Part shown: positions 14,396 to 22,409 of the stretch, piece by piece
How the letters are laid out: each line of letters begins with the position of its first letter
Numbering within the stretch: the first letter of the stretch is position 1
Program-made: the position numbers and the translations under genes
Assembly (NCBI GenBank): GCA_964563545.1
Contig: CAZLXB010000028.1
Location: forward strand, 1-28,561
Origin: Casp-actino8 sp964563545
Lineage (GTDB): Bacteria > Actinomycetota > Acidimicrobiia > Acidimicrobiales > Ilumatobacteraceae
Direction of reading: 5' to 3'
DNA length: 28,561 bases
The notes under the pieces: model-generated
The model's database searches: none
Told to the model about the DNA's origin: nothing
The model's input: only the letters and a program-made list of their open reading frames with translations

Positions 14396-15523
14396 ATGAG
14401 CATCACCGAGAAGGAAAGCCAGGACATCATCGGTCGCGCCGATCTCAACGATGTCGAAGCGATCCTCGCCATTCCCACCGTCGATCCGACCGAAGTCGAG
14501 CACGCCGTGAAGGACAACGCGGATGCCATCTTCACGTGGGACTACTCGCTGGCCCGCCCGGCTCTGCGCCGTCTCTACGAAAAGGCCAAGACCGGTCAGT
14601 GGAACGCGACCACCGACCTGCCCTGGGACACCGATGTCGACGTCGAGGCTCAGGTGTCGTCGGATCTCGCCGCCATGTCGGCCGGTCTCACTGCCACCCA
14701 CTACGACGGCACGCCGGTCGAGAAGTGGAGCGACAAGGAATGGACCGACTTCGCCATCGAGCAGCGTCGTTGGAGCCTCTCGCAGTTCATGCACGGCGAG
14801 CAGGGTGCCCTTCTCTGCACGGCCAAGATCACCGAGACCGTGCCGTGGTACGACGCGAAGTTGTACGCCAGCACCCAGGTGGTCGACGAGGCCCGGCACG
14901 TCGAGGTCTTCGCCCGCTACCTCGACGAGAAGCTCGGCGGCGGATATCAGATCAACGCGCACCTGCGGATGCTCCTCGACGACATCATCAACGACAGCCG
15001 TTGGGACATGACCTATCTCGGCATGCAGGTGATGGTGGAAGGCCTGGCCCTCGCCGCCTTCGGCAACATGTACCAGTTCACCTCCGAGCCGCTCCTCAAG
15101 CAGTTGCTCCGCTACGTCATGAGCGACGAGGCCCGTCACGTGGCCTTCGGCGTCCTGTCGTTGCAGGAGGCCTACGCCGAGATGTCCGACAAGGAGATCA
15201 AGGACCGCCAGGAGTTCGCCTACGAGGCGTCGGTACGTATGCGCGACCGCTTCATGTCGCAAGAGGTCTGGGAGCGTATGGGGGTCAACACCCGCGATGT
15301 CGTTCCGCTCGTCCTCCAGGACCCGACGCGCGAGGTGTTCCAGCAGATGTTGTTCGCCAAGATCGTTCCCAACTGCAAGAAGCTCGGCCTACTCGATCGC
15401 AACGACTCGTGGCTGCGTCGTCGCTTCGAGGAGATGAGCGTGATCCAGTTCGAGGACATGGACGACACGGGCGAGGAATACACCAAGTTCGCCCTCGGCG
15501 AGGAACTTCCGGCCTCCCACTGA
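14396..15523 (+). CDS. Ferritin-fold diiron protein (oxygenase/oxidase-like)
   Basis: A 375-aa protein with the full set of carboxylate-bridged diiron ligands in a four-helix bundle: Glu135 (MHGEQ), Glu165-x2-His168 (VDEARHVEVF), Glu215 (MVEGLAL) and Glu245-x2-His248 (SDEARHVAFG). The two DEARHV motifs, 80 residues apart, show the internal symmetry of ribonucleotide reductase R2, AurF-type N-oxygenases and bacterial multicomponent monooxygenases. The segment LYEKAKTGQWNATTDLPW before the first ligand is also typical of monooxygenase-like members. No reductase, ferredoxin or coupling-protein gene is nearby. AAGGAG lies 7 nt before the ATG. It follows the TetR gene by 25 bp, so it is probably induced by that regulator's ligand. 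Substrate and reaction are unknown. Confidence 0.88.
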   Translation: MSITEKESQDIIGRADLNDVEAILAIPTVDPTEVEHAVKDNADAIFTWDYSLARPALRRLYEKAKTGQWNATTDLPWDTDVDVEAQVSSDLAAMSAGLTATHYDGTPVEKWSDKEWTDFAIEQRRWSLSQFMHGEQGALLCTAKITETVPWYDAKLYASTQVVDEARHVEVFARYLDEKLGGGYQINAHLRMLLDDIINDSRWDMTYLGMQVMVEGLALAAFGNMYQFTSEPLLKQLLRYVMSDEARHVAFGVLSLQEAYAEMSDKEIKDRQEFAYEASVRMRDRFMSQEVWERMGVNTRDVVPLVLQDPTREVFQQMLFAKIVPNCKKLGLLDRNDSWLRRRFEEMSVIQFEDMDDTGEEYTKFALGEELPASH

Positions 15524-15537
15524 TCAGCCACAACCGG

Positions 15538-15543
15538 TACCTT
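15538..15543 (+). promoter_or_regulatory. Candidate -10 element (TACCTT) for leaderless murF
   Basis: TACCTT fits TANNNT and ends 7 nt before the murF ATG. The intervening CTCGGGC has no Shine-Dalgarno sequence. It suggests murF has its own promoter just after the diiron gene stop. Confidence 0.4.
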
Positions 15544-15550
15544 CTCGGGC

Positions 15551-16879
15551 ATGCGTTTTTCGGCCCGTGAACTCGCCGAAGCACTCAACGCGCAGAGTCC
15601 GGCCCGTCTCATCGGTCCGGACTCTGTCGTTGATGGGGTCACCTTCGACTCGCGTGACGTCACCGCGGGTCAACTGTTCGTTCCGATCGTGGCCGAACGC
15701 GACGGCCACGACTTCGTCGCCGATGCCGTGGCGCGTGGGGCGGAGGCGTACCTCACGTCGCGTGGCCCGATCCCGGGTGTCGAAGCCACTTGTATCGACG
15801 TCGTCGACACCGCGGCCGCGCTGATCGACGCCGCCCGCTGGGCGCGCACCCGCTTTCCGGCCGGCACGATGGCGGTCGGAATCACGGGCTCGGTGGGTAA
15901 GACCTCGACCAAGGACTTCGTGGCGGCGTCGCTGTCCGGCGAACGCCGAGTGACGGCGAGCCAGAAGAGTTTCAACAACGAGCAAGGTCTGCCGGTGACG
16001 ATTCTGAACGCACCGATCGACACCGAGGTCCTCGTGCTCGAGATGGGCATGCGTGGCTTTGGCCAGATCGAATATCTGTGCCGAATCGGTCGACCGGCGA
16101 TCGGTGTGGTGACCCGGGTGGGTGAAGCCCATACGAGCCTCGTCGGTGGCATCGAAGGTGTGGCGCGGGCGAAGGGTGAACTCGTCGAATCATTGCCGTC
16201 GTTCGGGGTCGCCGTGCTGAATGCCGACGACGCCCGGGTCATCGCCATGAAGTCGAGGACGTCGGCGCGGATCATCTCGTATGGCGAGAACCCGGCGTCC
16301 GACGTGAGGATCTCCGAACTCCAACTCGACGACGTCGGGCGTCCCCGCTTTCGGGTCGACACACCTTCTGGTCGAATCGATGTGTCGCTGCCCCTTGCCG
16401 GTCGGCACATGGCATCGAACGCGGCGGCGGCCATCGCGGTCGGGGTCGCCCTTGGAGTATCACTCGAGTCGATGGCGGCGGGGCTCGCAGTCGTTCGCAT
16501 CGCCGACCATCGCATGGCCGAGGTGAGAACTCTGCGGGGAGCGACGATCCTCGACGACTGCTACAACGCCAACCCGACGTCGATGGAGGCCGCGTTGCAG
16601 ACCCTTGCCTCGATCGGTTCAGCCCGCAAGACCGCGATCCTCGGACTCATGGCCGAACTCGACGACCCTGGACGATCCCACGCCGAGATCGCGGCCACGG
16701 CGCGCGGTCTGGGGATCCGAGTCGTCGCGGTGGGGACGGATCTGTACGGCGTCGAGCCGATTTCCATCGATGACGCAATCGCTCTCCTGAGCGGCATGGA
16801 CTCCGATGACGCGGTACTCGTGAAGGGGAGTCGGGTCGCCGGCTTGGAGCGCATCGTCGAGGCGATCAGTCCTCGTTGA
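15551..16879 (+). CDS. murF: UDP-N-acetylmuramoyl-tripeptide--D-alanyl-D-alanine ligase
   Basis: MurF adds D-Ala-D-Ala to the UDP-MurNAc-tripeptide, the last cytoplasmic step of peptidoglycan precursor synthesis. The 442-aa length and motifs are canonical: P-loop GSVGKTST (113-120), SFNNEQGLP (140-148, the family-specific NNE), EMGMRGFGQI (164-173), the GVVTRVGEAH substrate loop (185-194), and DDCYNANPTSMEAAL in the C-terminal domain. The N-terminal UDP-binding domain has FDSRDVTAGQLFVPI. No other division/cell-wall (dcw) cluster gene is adjacent, so murF is displaced here, between an oxidase and a transporter. Its 3' end overlaps the convergent MFS gene by 14 bp. Confidence 0.95.
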   Translation: MRFSARELAEALNAQSPARLIGPDSVVDGVTFDSRDVTAGQLFVPIVAERDGHDFVADAVARGAEAYLTSRGPIPGVEATCIDVVDTAAALIDAARWARTRFPAGTMAVGITGSVGKTSTKDFVAASLSGERRVTASQKSFNNEQGLPVTILNAPIDTEVLVLEMGMRGFGQIEYLCRIGRPAIGVVTRVGEAHTSLVGGIEGVARAKGELVESLPSFGVAVLNADDARVIAMKSRTSARIISYGENPASDVRISELQLDDVGRPRFRVDTPSGRIDVSLPLAGRHMASNAAAAIAVGVALGVSLESMAAGLAVVRIADHRMAEVRTLRGATILDDCYNANPTSMEAALQTLASIGSARKTAILGLMAELDDPGRSHAEIAATARGLGIRVVAVGTDLYGVEPISIDDAIALLSGMDSDDAVLVKGSRVAGLERIVEAISPR

Positions 16880-18137
16880 GGAACGCCGACCTTGGCAGCC
16901 GGTCGAGATCGCACCACCAGGCGAGGAAGAGCGCGAAGAGGGCTCCGGCCATGAGAATCCAGCGCGCACCGATGGCGTCCATGATCGGTCCGGCGATGAG
17001 CCCACCGACCGTGATCGTGCCACCGAACGACATGAACCAGAGAGGCATCACGCGTACACGTTCGGTGTCGCGAAGGTTCTGCTGGAACGACGTGACCATC
17101 GCCGTGGCGATGAGGAAGTAGAAGGTGCCGAGGAAGAATCCGATCGGGAACGCCGGGGCCGGATGACGCACGAGTGCGTAGGCGGCGAGGGACACCGCGA
17201 AGCCGATGAACCCGCGGCTGATCACCTTGGGCCGGTGGAAGCGGGCGAGGAAAGTGCCCATGGCGACGGCACCGATGAAGGCGCCGAATCCCCAAACCGC
17301 ATAGAGCCACTTGAACGTCGAGCTCGCCGGATCGACGCCGAAGTTGATTCGGGTCACCGATGGGAAGAGGGCCACGAACACGAGGGAGAAGAGCGAGAAC
17401 GATGCCATCGATACGAGAAGGCGGGCGAGGACCGGCCGTTCGCGACTGATGCGAAGGCCAGTGAGGAACTGCCGCCAGCCTTCTTCGTGGTGATCGCCGC
17501 GGATGTCGGGGATGGCCACCATCATCAATGCGATGATGAGAAAGAGATAGGTCACGGCGTTGATCACGAAGAGGCCGGCGGTCGACACGCCCCACAGGGT
17601 CAGCAGGGCCGCCAGGCTCGGACCGAGAACCCGACTTCCGTTCAATTGGATCGAGTTCATGCTGATCGCGCCGGCGAGATCGCGCCGATCGACGAGCAAG
17701 GGAATGCTCGCCTGGAACGCCGGAGCATTCAGAGCATTGCTCGTACCGATCACGAGTTGGGTGAGGAAAAGGGCCCAGATCGGTCCGTCGACCGAGACGA
17801 TGGCGGCCAGCACGAGAGAGAAGATCAATTGCATCCATTGCATGGCGAGCAGAAAAGTCCGGCGATTGACGCGGTCGACGATGAGGCTGCCGGGGATCGC
17901 GAGCAGAAGGAGCGGACCGAGTTGGGCGAATATCAGGAGGCTGACGACCTTGGCCGAGCCGGTTCGATCGTCGATGTAGGCCGGGAGTCCGAGGTTCTGC
18001 ATCCAGGTTCCGATGCTCGACAGCAGGAGTCCCGTCCACACGAGCCGGTAGTCGCGATAGGCGAAGGCGGCTCGGGCGGTGCCGGGCCGGTGCGGATGTG
18101 GAAGCGGCGCGAGCGCGGAGTCGGGGGAGTCGGACAT
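16866..18137 (-). CDS. MFS transporter (EntS/MFS_3-like exporter)
   Basis: A 423-aa major facilitator protein with about 11-12 hydrophobic segments. The N-terminal half resembles the MFS_3/EntS group (FAYRDYRLVWTGLLLSSIGTWMQ, then GSLIVDRVNRRTFLLAMQ and NALNAPAFQASIPLLVDRRDLAGAISMNSIQ). These transporters export siderophores, drugs or other small molecules by proton antiport. The cytoplasmic loop between the halves (IRGDHHEEGWRQFLTGLRISRERP) is typical. Its start is the ATG at 18137; TAGGCT 12 nt upstream may be its -10. It is divergent from the 61-aa zinc-ribbon gene across 63 bp that holds a palindrome. The substrate cannot be inferred. Confidence 0.9.
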   Translation of the reverse strand: MSDSPDSALAPLPHPHRPGTARAAFAYRDYRLVWTGLLLSSIGTWMQNLGLPAYIDDRTGSAKVVSLLIFAQLGPLLLLAIPGSLIVDRVNRRTFLLAMQWMQLIFSLVLAAIVSVDGPIWALFLTQLVIGTSNALNAPAFQASIPLLVDRRDLAGAISMNSIQLNGSRVLGPSLAALLTLWGVSTAGLFVINAVTYLFLIIALMMVAIPDIRGDHHEEGWRQFLTGLRISRERPVLARLLVSMASFSLFSLVFVALFPSVTRINFGVDPASSTFKWLYAVWGFGAFIGAVAMGTFLARFHRPKVISRGFIGFAVSLAAYALVRHPAPAFPIGFFLGTFYFLIATAMVTSFQQNLRDTERVRVMPLWFMSFGGTITVGGLIAGPIMDAIGARWILMAGALFALFLAWWCDLDRLPRSAFLNED

Positions 18138-18177
18138 GGGGGCATCGAGAGCCTAGTGATGGTCCCGTCCGGCGTCG

Positions 18178-18193
18178 GTGTGTCGTGACACAC
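18178..18193. promoter_or_regulatory. Perfect palindrome between MFS and zinc-ribbon genes
   Basis: GTGTGTC-GT-GACACAC has 7-bp perfect arms and lies 7 nt before the GTG at 18201 and 40 nt before the divergent MFS start. The position suits a dimeric regulator controlling one or both genes. A hairpin in a short leader is the alternative. Confidence 0.5.
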
Positions 18194-18200
18194 TTGACCC

Positions 18201-18386
18201 GTGAACAATGACGAACCCGCTGTGCGCCCGCTCGAACAACTCGTTGCGCCGCCCGAAAATGGTGGATCGTGTCGCTCGCCGCTCGGCACCTTCGCCGAAT
18301 GCCCGTTGTGCGGGGGAGATCTCTTTCCCGAACACGCACACTTCAAGTGCAAGGGATGCGGTTGGCGCGACTCCTGTTGCGACTGA
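18201..18386 (+). CDS. Small zinc-ribbon-like protein (61 aa)
   Basis: A 61-residue protein starting at GTG 18201. The second half contains CPLCGG (Cys34, Cys37) and CKGCGWRDSCC (Cys50, Cys53, Cys59, Cys60), with His45 and His47 between them, a clear zinc-ribbon pattern with extra cysteines at the C-terminus. The first half is acidic and Pro-rich. Such short proteins bind one Zn and often act as partners of enzymes or RNA, but I cannot name a family. There is no strong Shine-Dalgarno sequence. It is isolated, with a perfect palindrome upstream, the divergent MFS transporter on one side, and the convergent amidase stop only 3 bp after its own stop. The ordered Cys pattern makes chance unlikely. 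Confidence 0.75.
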   Translation: MNNDEPAVRPLEQLVAPPENGGSCRSPLGTFAECPLCGGDLFPEHAHFKCKGCGWRDSCCD

Positions 18387-18389
18387 CGT

Positions 18390-19781
18390 TCAGAGGTTCG
18401 GGCGCCACGTAGGCGCACCGACTCGCTCCTCGATCACTCGGGCCACAGCGAGAACGAGATCGTCGGCGCCGGGTCGACCGACGATCTGCACGCCGACGGG
18501 AAGGCCATCGTGGTCCCCGCCCTCGTGCCGTCCGGCCGGCACGGAGATCACGGGACACGGGGACACGAGATTCCAGACCGAGGTCATGTCTTCGCCGTGG
18601 TAGTGACCCTCTTCGTCGACGAAGTATTGACGGCGTTGTTCGGCCTTCGTCGCCGGACCGGGTGGTAACGACATGGTCGGACACACGATGACGTCATGGG
18701 TCTCGAGGATGGCCGCGACTCGTTGCCACACATCGGTGCGTTCGATCTCCATCCGCTTGGCGTCGACGGCCGAGAAGCTGCGACCGAGTTCGATCAGGGC
18801 CAACACATCGGTGTCCATGTCGGCCGCGTGCGCATCGGTGAGATGTCCGTAGTAGGCAGCCATGAAGACTCCCCACATTTCGAGCCACAGAGCGTTGTCG
18901 CGCGGAGTGAACCGAGGTCCGGTTCGCTCGACGACGAGGCCGGCTTCGGACAGAGTTCGACCGTTCTGCTCGACGACGTCGACGATCTGAGGATCGACCG
19001 CCCAACACCCGAGATCGGTCGACAACGCGACGCGCCGACCTCGGGTGTCGATCGTGGTCGCGCCAACCGGTGGGTGCGACGAATAGGGGTCGCGAAGCGA
19101 TGGACCTTGGACGACGGTGAGGAAGCGGCGGGCGTCGTCGACCGTGCGGGCGAGTGGGCCGTGATGGGAGATCGAATCCCAGAGTCCGGGAAGGACGTCC
19201 ATCGGGATGCGGCCGAGTGTCGGCTTGAGCCCGACCACACCGCACCAGGCGGCCGGAATGCGTACCGATCCGCCCATGTCGCTTCCCTCGGCCAACGCGA
19301 CGCAACCGGCGGCGACGGCCGCACCGGCTCCTCCACTCGAGCCGCCCGTCGTCCGTCGTTCGTTCCACGGATTTCGTGATGCGCCCCAGAGTCGATTGTC
19401 GGTGATACTCGCGTGCGCGAACTCGGGGGTGTTGGTGCTGCCGATGATCACGGCGCCGGCGTCGAGCAGACGTTCGACGACCCACGCCGAACGATCGGCC
19501 ACGACGTCGCTCTGCGTGCGCGAGCCGAGAGTGATCGGATGCCCGGCCCACGGAGTGGTGTCCTTGATGGCTACCGGCACGCCGTGTAGGGGCCCGTTGC
19601 CAAGTGGAAGGTCACGTGCTCGACGACGGGCTTCATCGGCCCATACGTGGACGAAGCAATTGAGCCGCGGTTGAACTTCTTCGATACGCGCTAAGGCCGC
19701 TTCGACGAGATCGAGGGGACTCGCGTGGCCCTCGTCGAGAAGTCGCCGTTGTTCGGCAGCCGAGAGGAAGACGTGCCCCAC
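18390..19781 (-). CDS. Amidase-signature family hydrolase
   Basis: A 463-aa member of the amidase signature family, which hydrolyses amides with a Ser-cisSer-Lys triad. The triad is visible: Lys73 in VAIKDTT, the cis-Ser in TTGGSSGGAGAAVAAG (about 144-159) and nucleophile Ser172 in GSDMGGSVRIPA. Length and C-terminal region (VISVPAGRHEGGLPVGVQIVGRP-type) are normal. The start is the GTG at 19781, only 5 bp after the LLM oxidoreductase stop, with no good Shine-Dalgarno sequence, so coupling is likely. A longer in-frame extension reaching 20108 is a shadow of the LLM gene. It is the last gene of the P450-LLM-amidase run and could cleave an amide made or exposed by them; GatA is unlikely because no gatB/gatC is nearby. 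Confidence 0.92.
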   Translation of the reverse strand: MGHVFLSAAEQRRLLDEGHASPLDLVEAALARIEEVQPRLNCFVHVWADEARRRARDLPLGNGPLHGVPVAIKDTTPWAGHPITLGSRTQSDVVADRSAWVVERLLDAGAVIIGSTNTPEFAHASITDNRLWGASRNPWNERRTTGGSSGGAGAAVAAGCVALAEGSDMGGSVRIPAAWCGVVGLKPTLGRIPMDVLPGLWDSISHHGPLARTVDDARRFLTVVQGPSLRDPYSSHPPVGATTIDTRGRRVALSTDLGCWAVDPQIVDVVEQNGRTLSEAGLVVERTGPRFTPRDNALWLEMWGVFMAAYYGHLTDAHAADMDTDVLALIELGRSFSAVDAKRMEIERTDVWQRVAAILETHDVIVCPTMSLPPGPATKAEQRRQYFVDEEGHYHGEDMTSVWNLVSPCPVISVPAGRHEGGDHDGLPVGVQIVGRPGADDLVLAVARVIEERVGAPTWRPNL

Positions 19782-19786
19782 GCGAA

Positions 19787-20833
19787 TCAGCCGAGGATGA
19801 GATCGGCGTAGTGGGGGAGCACCATCGCCGGACCGCTCACCAGGAAGGTGGTGATACAGGTCTCCTTCCACTGCGCGAGTTCGTCCTTGATCTTGGCCGG
19901 AGGACCGACCAGTGCGACGTCCTCCACCATGGCGAGCGGGATCGCGGCGGCCGCCTCGGCCTTCTTGCCGGCGAGATAGAGGTCCTGCACCTTCAGGGCG
20001 ACGTCTTCGTAACCCATGCGTGCGAACACCTCGAAGTGGAAGTTCGCGCCACGTGCACCCATGCCACCGGCGTAGAGAGCCAGGAACGGACGCACCATGT
20101 CGGCGCACTTCTCGGCATCGTCACCCGGGATGATCATGACCGTCGAGGCGACCTCGAACCGGTCGGCTTTCCCGGCTTCACCCGATTTGGCGAAGCCCTC
20201 GGCCAGACACTTGCGATAGAACGCGTCCTCCTTGGGCGAGAAGAAGAGCGGCAACCAGCCGTCGCAAATCTCGGCCGAGAGAGCGACGTTCTTGGGGCCT
20301 TCGGCGCCGAGGAAGATCGGAATGTCAGATCGCAGCGGATGGACCGTCGAGCGCAGCGGTTTGCCAAGTCCGGCACCGTCGGCGCTCTGATACGGAAGGT
20401 CGTAGAACGCCCCGTGCGACTCGACCGGCTTGTCGCGGCGCAATACCTGACGCACGATGTCGACGTATTCGCGGGTGCGGGCGAGTGGCTTGGGATACGC
20501 CTGGCCGTACCAGCCTTCGACGACCTGCGGGCCACTCGCGCCGAGACCGAGTATGAAGCGACCATTCGACAAGTGGTCGAGGGTGATCGCAGCCATGGCC
20601 GCCGCCGTCGGCGTACGCGCGCTCATCTGCATGATCGCGGTCCCGAGTCGGACCTTCTCGGTGTTGGCGCCCCACCACGCAAGTGGCGTCAACGCGTCCG
20701 ACCCGTAGGCCTCGGCGGTCCAGATGGAATCGAAGCCGAGTCGCTCGGCCTCCTTCACTGCGTCGAGAGCACCCGCGGGCGGGCCGGCCGACCAGTAGCC
20801 CGTGTTGTAACCGAGTTTGAGTTGACGTGCCAT
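19787..20833 (-). CDS. Luciferase-like monooxygenase family, probably F420-dependent oxidoreductase
   Basis: A 348-aa TIM-barrel protein of the LLM class. MARQLKLGYNTGYWSAGPPAG, AVKEAERLGFDSIWTAEAYGSDALTPLAWWGANTEKVRLGTAIMQMSARTP and LDHLSNGRFILGLGASGPQVVEGWYG are typical of actinobacterial F420-dependent members, which move hydride between coenzyme F420 and an organic substrate; FMN use cannot be excluded. The ATG at 20833 gives the standard N-terminus; a longer frame to 20971 enters the P450 gene and was rejected. It sits 61 bp after the P450 stop and 5 bp before the amidase start, forming one likely transcript. Related proteins often act in lipid or xenobiotic breakdown, but the substrate here is unknown. 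Confidence 0.9.
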   Translation of the reverse strand: MARQLKLGYNTGYWSAGPPAGALDAVKEAERLGFDSIWTAEAYGSDALTPLAWWGANTEKVRLGTAIMQMSARTPTAAAMAAITLDHLSNGRFILGLGASGPQVVEGWYGQAYPKPLARTREYVDIVRQVLRRDKPVESHGAFYDLPYQSADGAGLGKPLRSTVHPLRSDIPIFLGAEGPKNVALSAEICDGWLPLFFSPKEDAFYRKCLAEGFAKSGEAGKADRFEVASTVMIIPGDDAEKCADMVRPFLALYAGGMGARGANFHFEVFARMGYEDVALKVQDLYLAGKKAEAAAAIPLAMVEDVALVGPPAKIKDELAQWKETCITTFLVSGPAMVLPHYADLILG

Positions 20834-20894
20834 GGGCGAATCGTGGCACGGAAGCGGCCCGGTCGCCCCATCGAGGACGTCGTGGGAGATGCGC

Positions 20895-22109
20895 TCAGGA
20901 CGGGTCGAAAGTGAGGGGCAACTTCTCCGGACCGTAGATCGCGACCGTCGAAGGTTTCCAGGTGATCTCACCGTCGATCTTCATGTTGCGCAGCCGACGA
21001 GCGAGGATCGGCAGTGCCTCTTGCTGTTCGGCGCGGGCGAGAGCAGCTCCGAGGCAGTAGTGGATTCCCGAACCGAAGGTCATCTGCGGTTGGCCACTCG
21101 GCTCGCGAGTGATGTCGAACGTCGTCGCATCGGGGAAGACCGAGTCGTCGCGGTTGGCGATGGCCAGGGCCGGGGTGACGAGTGTGCCCTTGGGGAAGAG
21201 CATCCCTTTGTATTCGATGTCTTCGCTGGCGAAACGTCCGGTCGAGCGCACGGCTCCGAAGTAGCGCATGGTCTCCTCGACCGCCTTGGGCGCGAGTTCG
21301 GGACGTTCGGCGAGAAGATCCCATTGCTCCGGATGTTCGGCGAAGAGGGCGACCGAGCAGCCGAGTTGGTTGCGCGTGGTGTCGGTGCCACCGACGATCA
21401 CGGCCTGCACCATCATCACCAACTCTTCTTCGCTCAACTTGTCGCCGGCTTCCTCGGCGGCGATCAGGCTCGTGAGGAGATCGTCGGCGGGGCGACTGCG
21501 CCGGTCGGCGATGAGTTGGCGCGTGTACTCCTCGAGCTCGTCCTGCGCCTTCAGAATGACATCGAGTTCCTCGGCGGCGGTGGCATTGAAGATGCGCAGT
21601 ACGTCCTCGGCCCAGACGCTGAACAACTCCCAGTCCTTCTTGGGGGCGCCGAGGAGTTCGCAGATGATCGGGATCGGATACGGATCGCACACGTCGGTCG
21701 CGAGATCGCACTTGCCGTTCGGGGTCACGGTGTCGAGAAGTCCGTCGATCACTTCGCGCATGAACGGACGGAGGCGGTCAGCGGCGCGTGGCGAGAACGA
21801 AGGTGCCACGAGGCGGCGCAGGCGAGTGTGCACGTCGCCCTCGGCCGAGAGAATCGATTCTCGCCGGCGCGTTGCGAGTCGCTCGTCCTGGATCCCCATG
21901 ACATCGGCGATCACCGAAGCTGCACTGTGCCAGCGCTTGTCGCGCAGGATGGCGACACAGTCCTCGTACGTGAAGATCGGGTACGCAAAGGGTCCGCGGG
22001 CGATCCAGTGTTGCTTGCTCAGACGTTCGAGATGCGCGCGCTGTTCGTAGGCGTCGGCGAAGGCGAAGTCGACGATCGGCAGGTCGGCGTCGGTCACGAG
22101 TGTGGTCAC
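20895..22109 (-). CDS. Cytochrome P450
   Basis: A soluble bacterial class I-type P450 monooxygenase of 404 aa. The I-helix motif VIVGGTDTTRNQ (237-248), the ExxR pair Glu279/Arg282 in EETMRYF and the heme loop FGSGIHYCLGAALAR (345-359) with ligand Cys352 are all canonical. The helix C motif HTRLRRLVAPSFSPR (94-108) is also present. I use the GTG at 22109 because TAGTTT lies 7 nt upstream in a leaderless arrangement, and the reading frame farther upstream (to 22172) looks non-coding. No ferredoxin or ferredoxin reductase gene is adjacent, so electrons must come from elsewhere. It heads the P450-LLM-amidase run; the substrate cannot be inferred. Confidence 0.94.
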   Translation of the reverse strand: MTTLVTDADLPIVDFAFADAYEQRAHLERLSKQHWIARGPFAYPIFTYEDCVAILRDKRWHSAASVIADVMGIQDERLATRRRESILSAEGDVHTRLRRLVAPSFSPRAADRLRPFMREVIDGLLDTVTPNGKCDLATDVCDPYPIPIICELLGAPKKDWELFSVWAEDVLRIFNATAAEELDVILKAQDELEEYTRQLIADRRSRPADDLLTSLIAAEEAGDKLSEEELVMMVQAVIVGGTDTTRNQLGCSVALFAEHPEQWDLLAERPELAPKAVEETMRYFGAVRSTGRFASEDIEYKGMLFPKGTLVTPALAIANRDDSVFPDATTFDITREPSGQPQMTFGSGIHYCLGAALARAEQQEALPILARRLRNMKIDGEITWKPSTVAIYGPEKLPLTFDPS

Positions 22110-22116
22110 GGTGTCG

Positions 22117-22122
22117 AAACTA
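22117..22122 (-). promoter_or_regulatory. Candidate -10 element (TAGTTT) for leaderless P450 gene
   Basis: On the minus strand TAGTTT ends 7 nt before the GTG at 22109 and fits TANNNT. No clear -35 or Shine-Dalgarno sequence is present. It decides between the GTG at 22109 and farther upstream starts. Confidence 0.4.
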
Positions 22123-22194
22123 CCGGTACGGTTGGCTCTTGACCGAGGTGATGCGCGCCACGCGAGAGGCACGACGGAATGTGACGGTCACTCT

Positions 22195-22357
22195 GGCCCG
22201 AGATTACGCGGACTCCGAAGGTGTCGGCGCCTACCTCGAGTCGTCGAACGATCTGAGCGTTCCGAATTGCCGGCGTTTCGGATTCGAGGTCGTCGATGAG
22301 ATCCGGATCCCGGGTGGCCCGACGATCTGGCCGATGTGGCGCGACCCGAATCGGTGA
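22195..22357 (+). pseudogene. Remnant of a GNAT acetyltransferase (C-terminal end only)
   Basis: About 53 codons ending at a TGA (22355-22357) match the C-terminal end of GNAT N-acetyltransferases: GVGAYLESSNDLSVPNCRRFGFEVVDEI, then IPGGPTIWPMWRDP. In intact relatives this is the segment after the acetyl-CoA loop (typically AYLESSN..NVP.YERFGFEV). The usual Tyr-Glu-Arg is degraded to Cys-Arg-Arg here. The sequence upstream of about 22195 shows no GNAT features, and there is no room for the missing ~130 residues before the P450 gene. The open frame continues upstream to an ATG at 22100 that overlaps the divergent P450 start. I read it as a decayed fragment and see no other gene in 22110-22409. 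Confidence 0.6.
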
Positions 22358-22397
22358 ACCGAACCAGTGGGCTGATCGGCCGAGCGACGACCTCGCC

Positions 22398-22403
22398 TAA
22401 AGT
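22398..22403 (+). promoter_or_regulatory. Candidate -10 element (TAAAGT) for leaderless aldehyde dehydrogenase gene
   Basis: TAAAGT fits TANNNT and ends 6 nt before the ATG at 22410. The spacer GGCGGC is not a convincing Shine-Dalgarno sequence. A -35 box is not evident. Confidence 0.4.
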
Positions 22404-22409
22404 GGCGGC

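Noticed and set aside
18390..19781. Amidase as GatA of tRNA amidotransferase
   Set aside because: No gatB or gatC nearby, and the operon partners are a P450 and LLM oxidoreductase, so a stand-alone amidase is more likely.
20832..22142. Long plus-strand open frame (436 codons) over the P450 gene
   Set aside because: It is antisense to a P450 with all catalytic motifs; its composition is Arg/Glu/Gly-rich without domain features.
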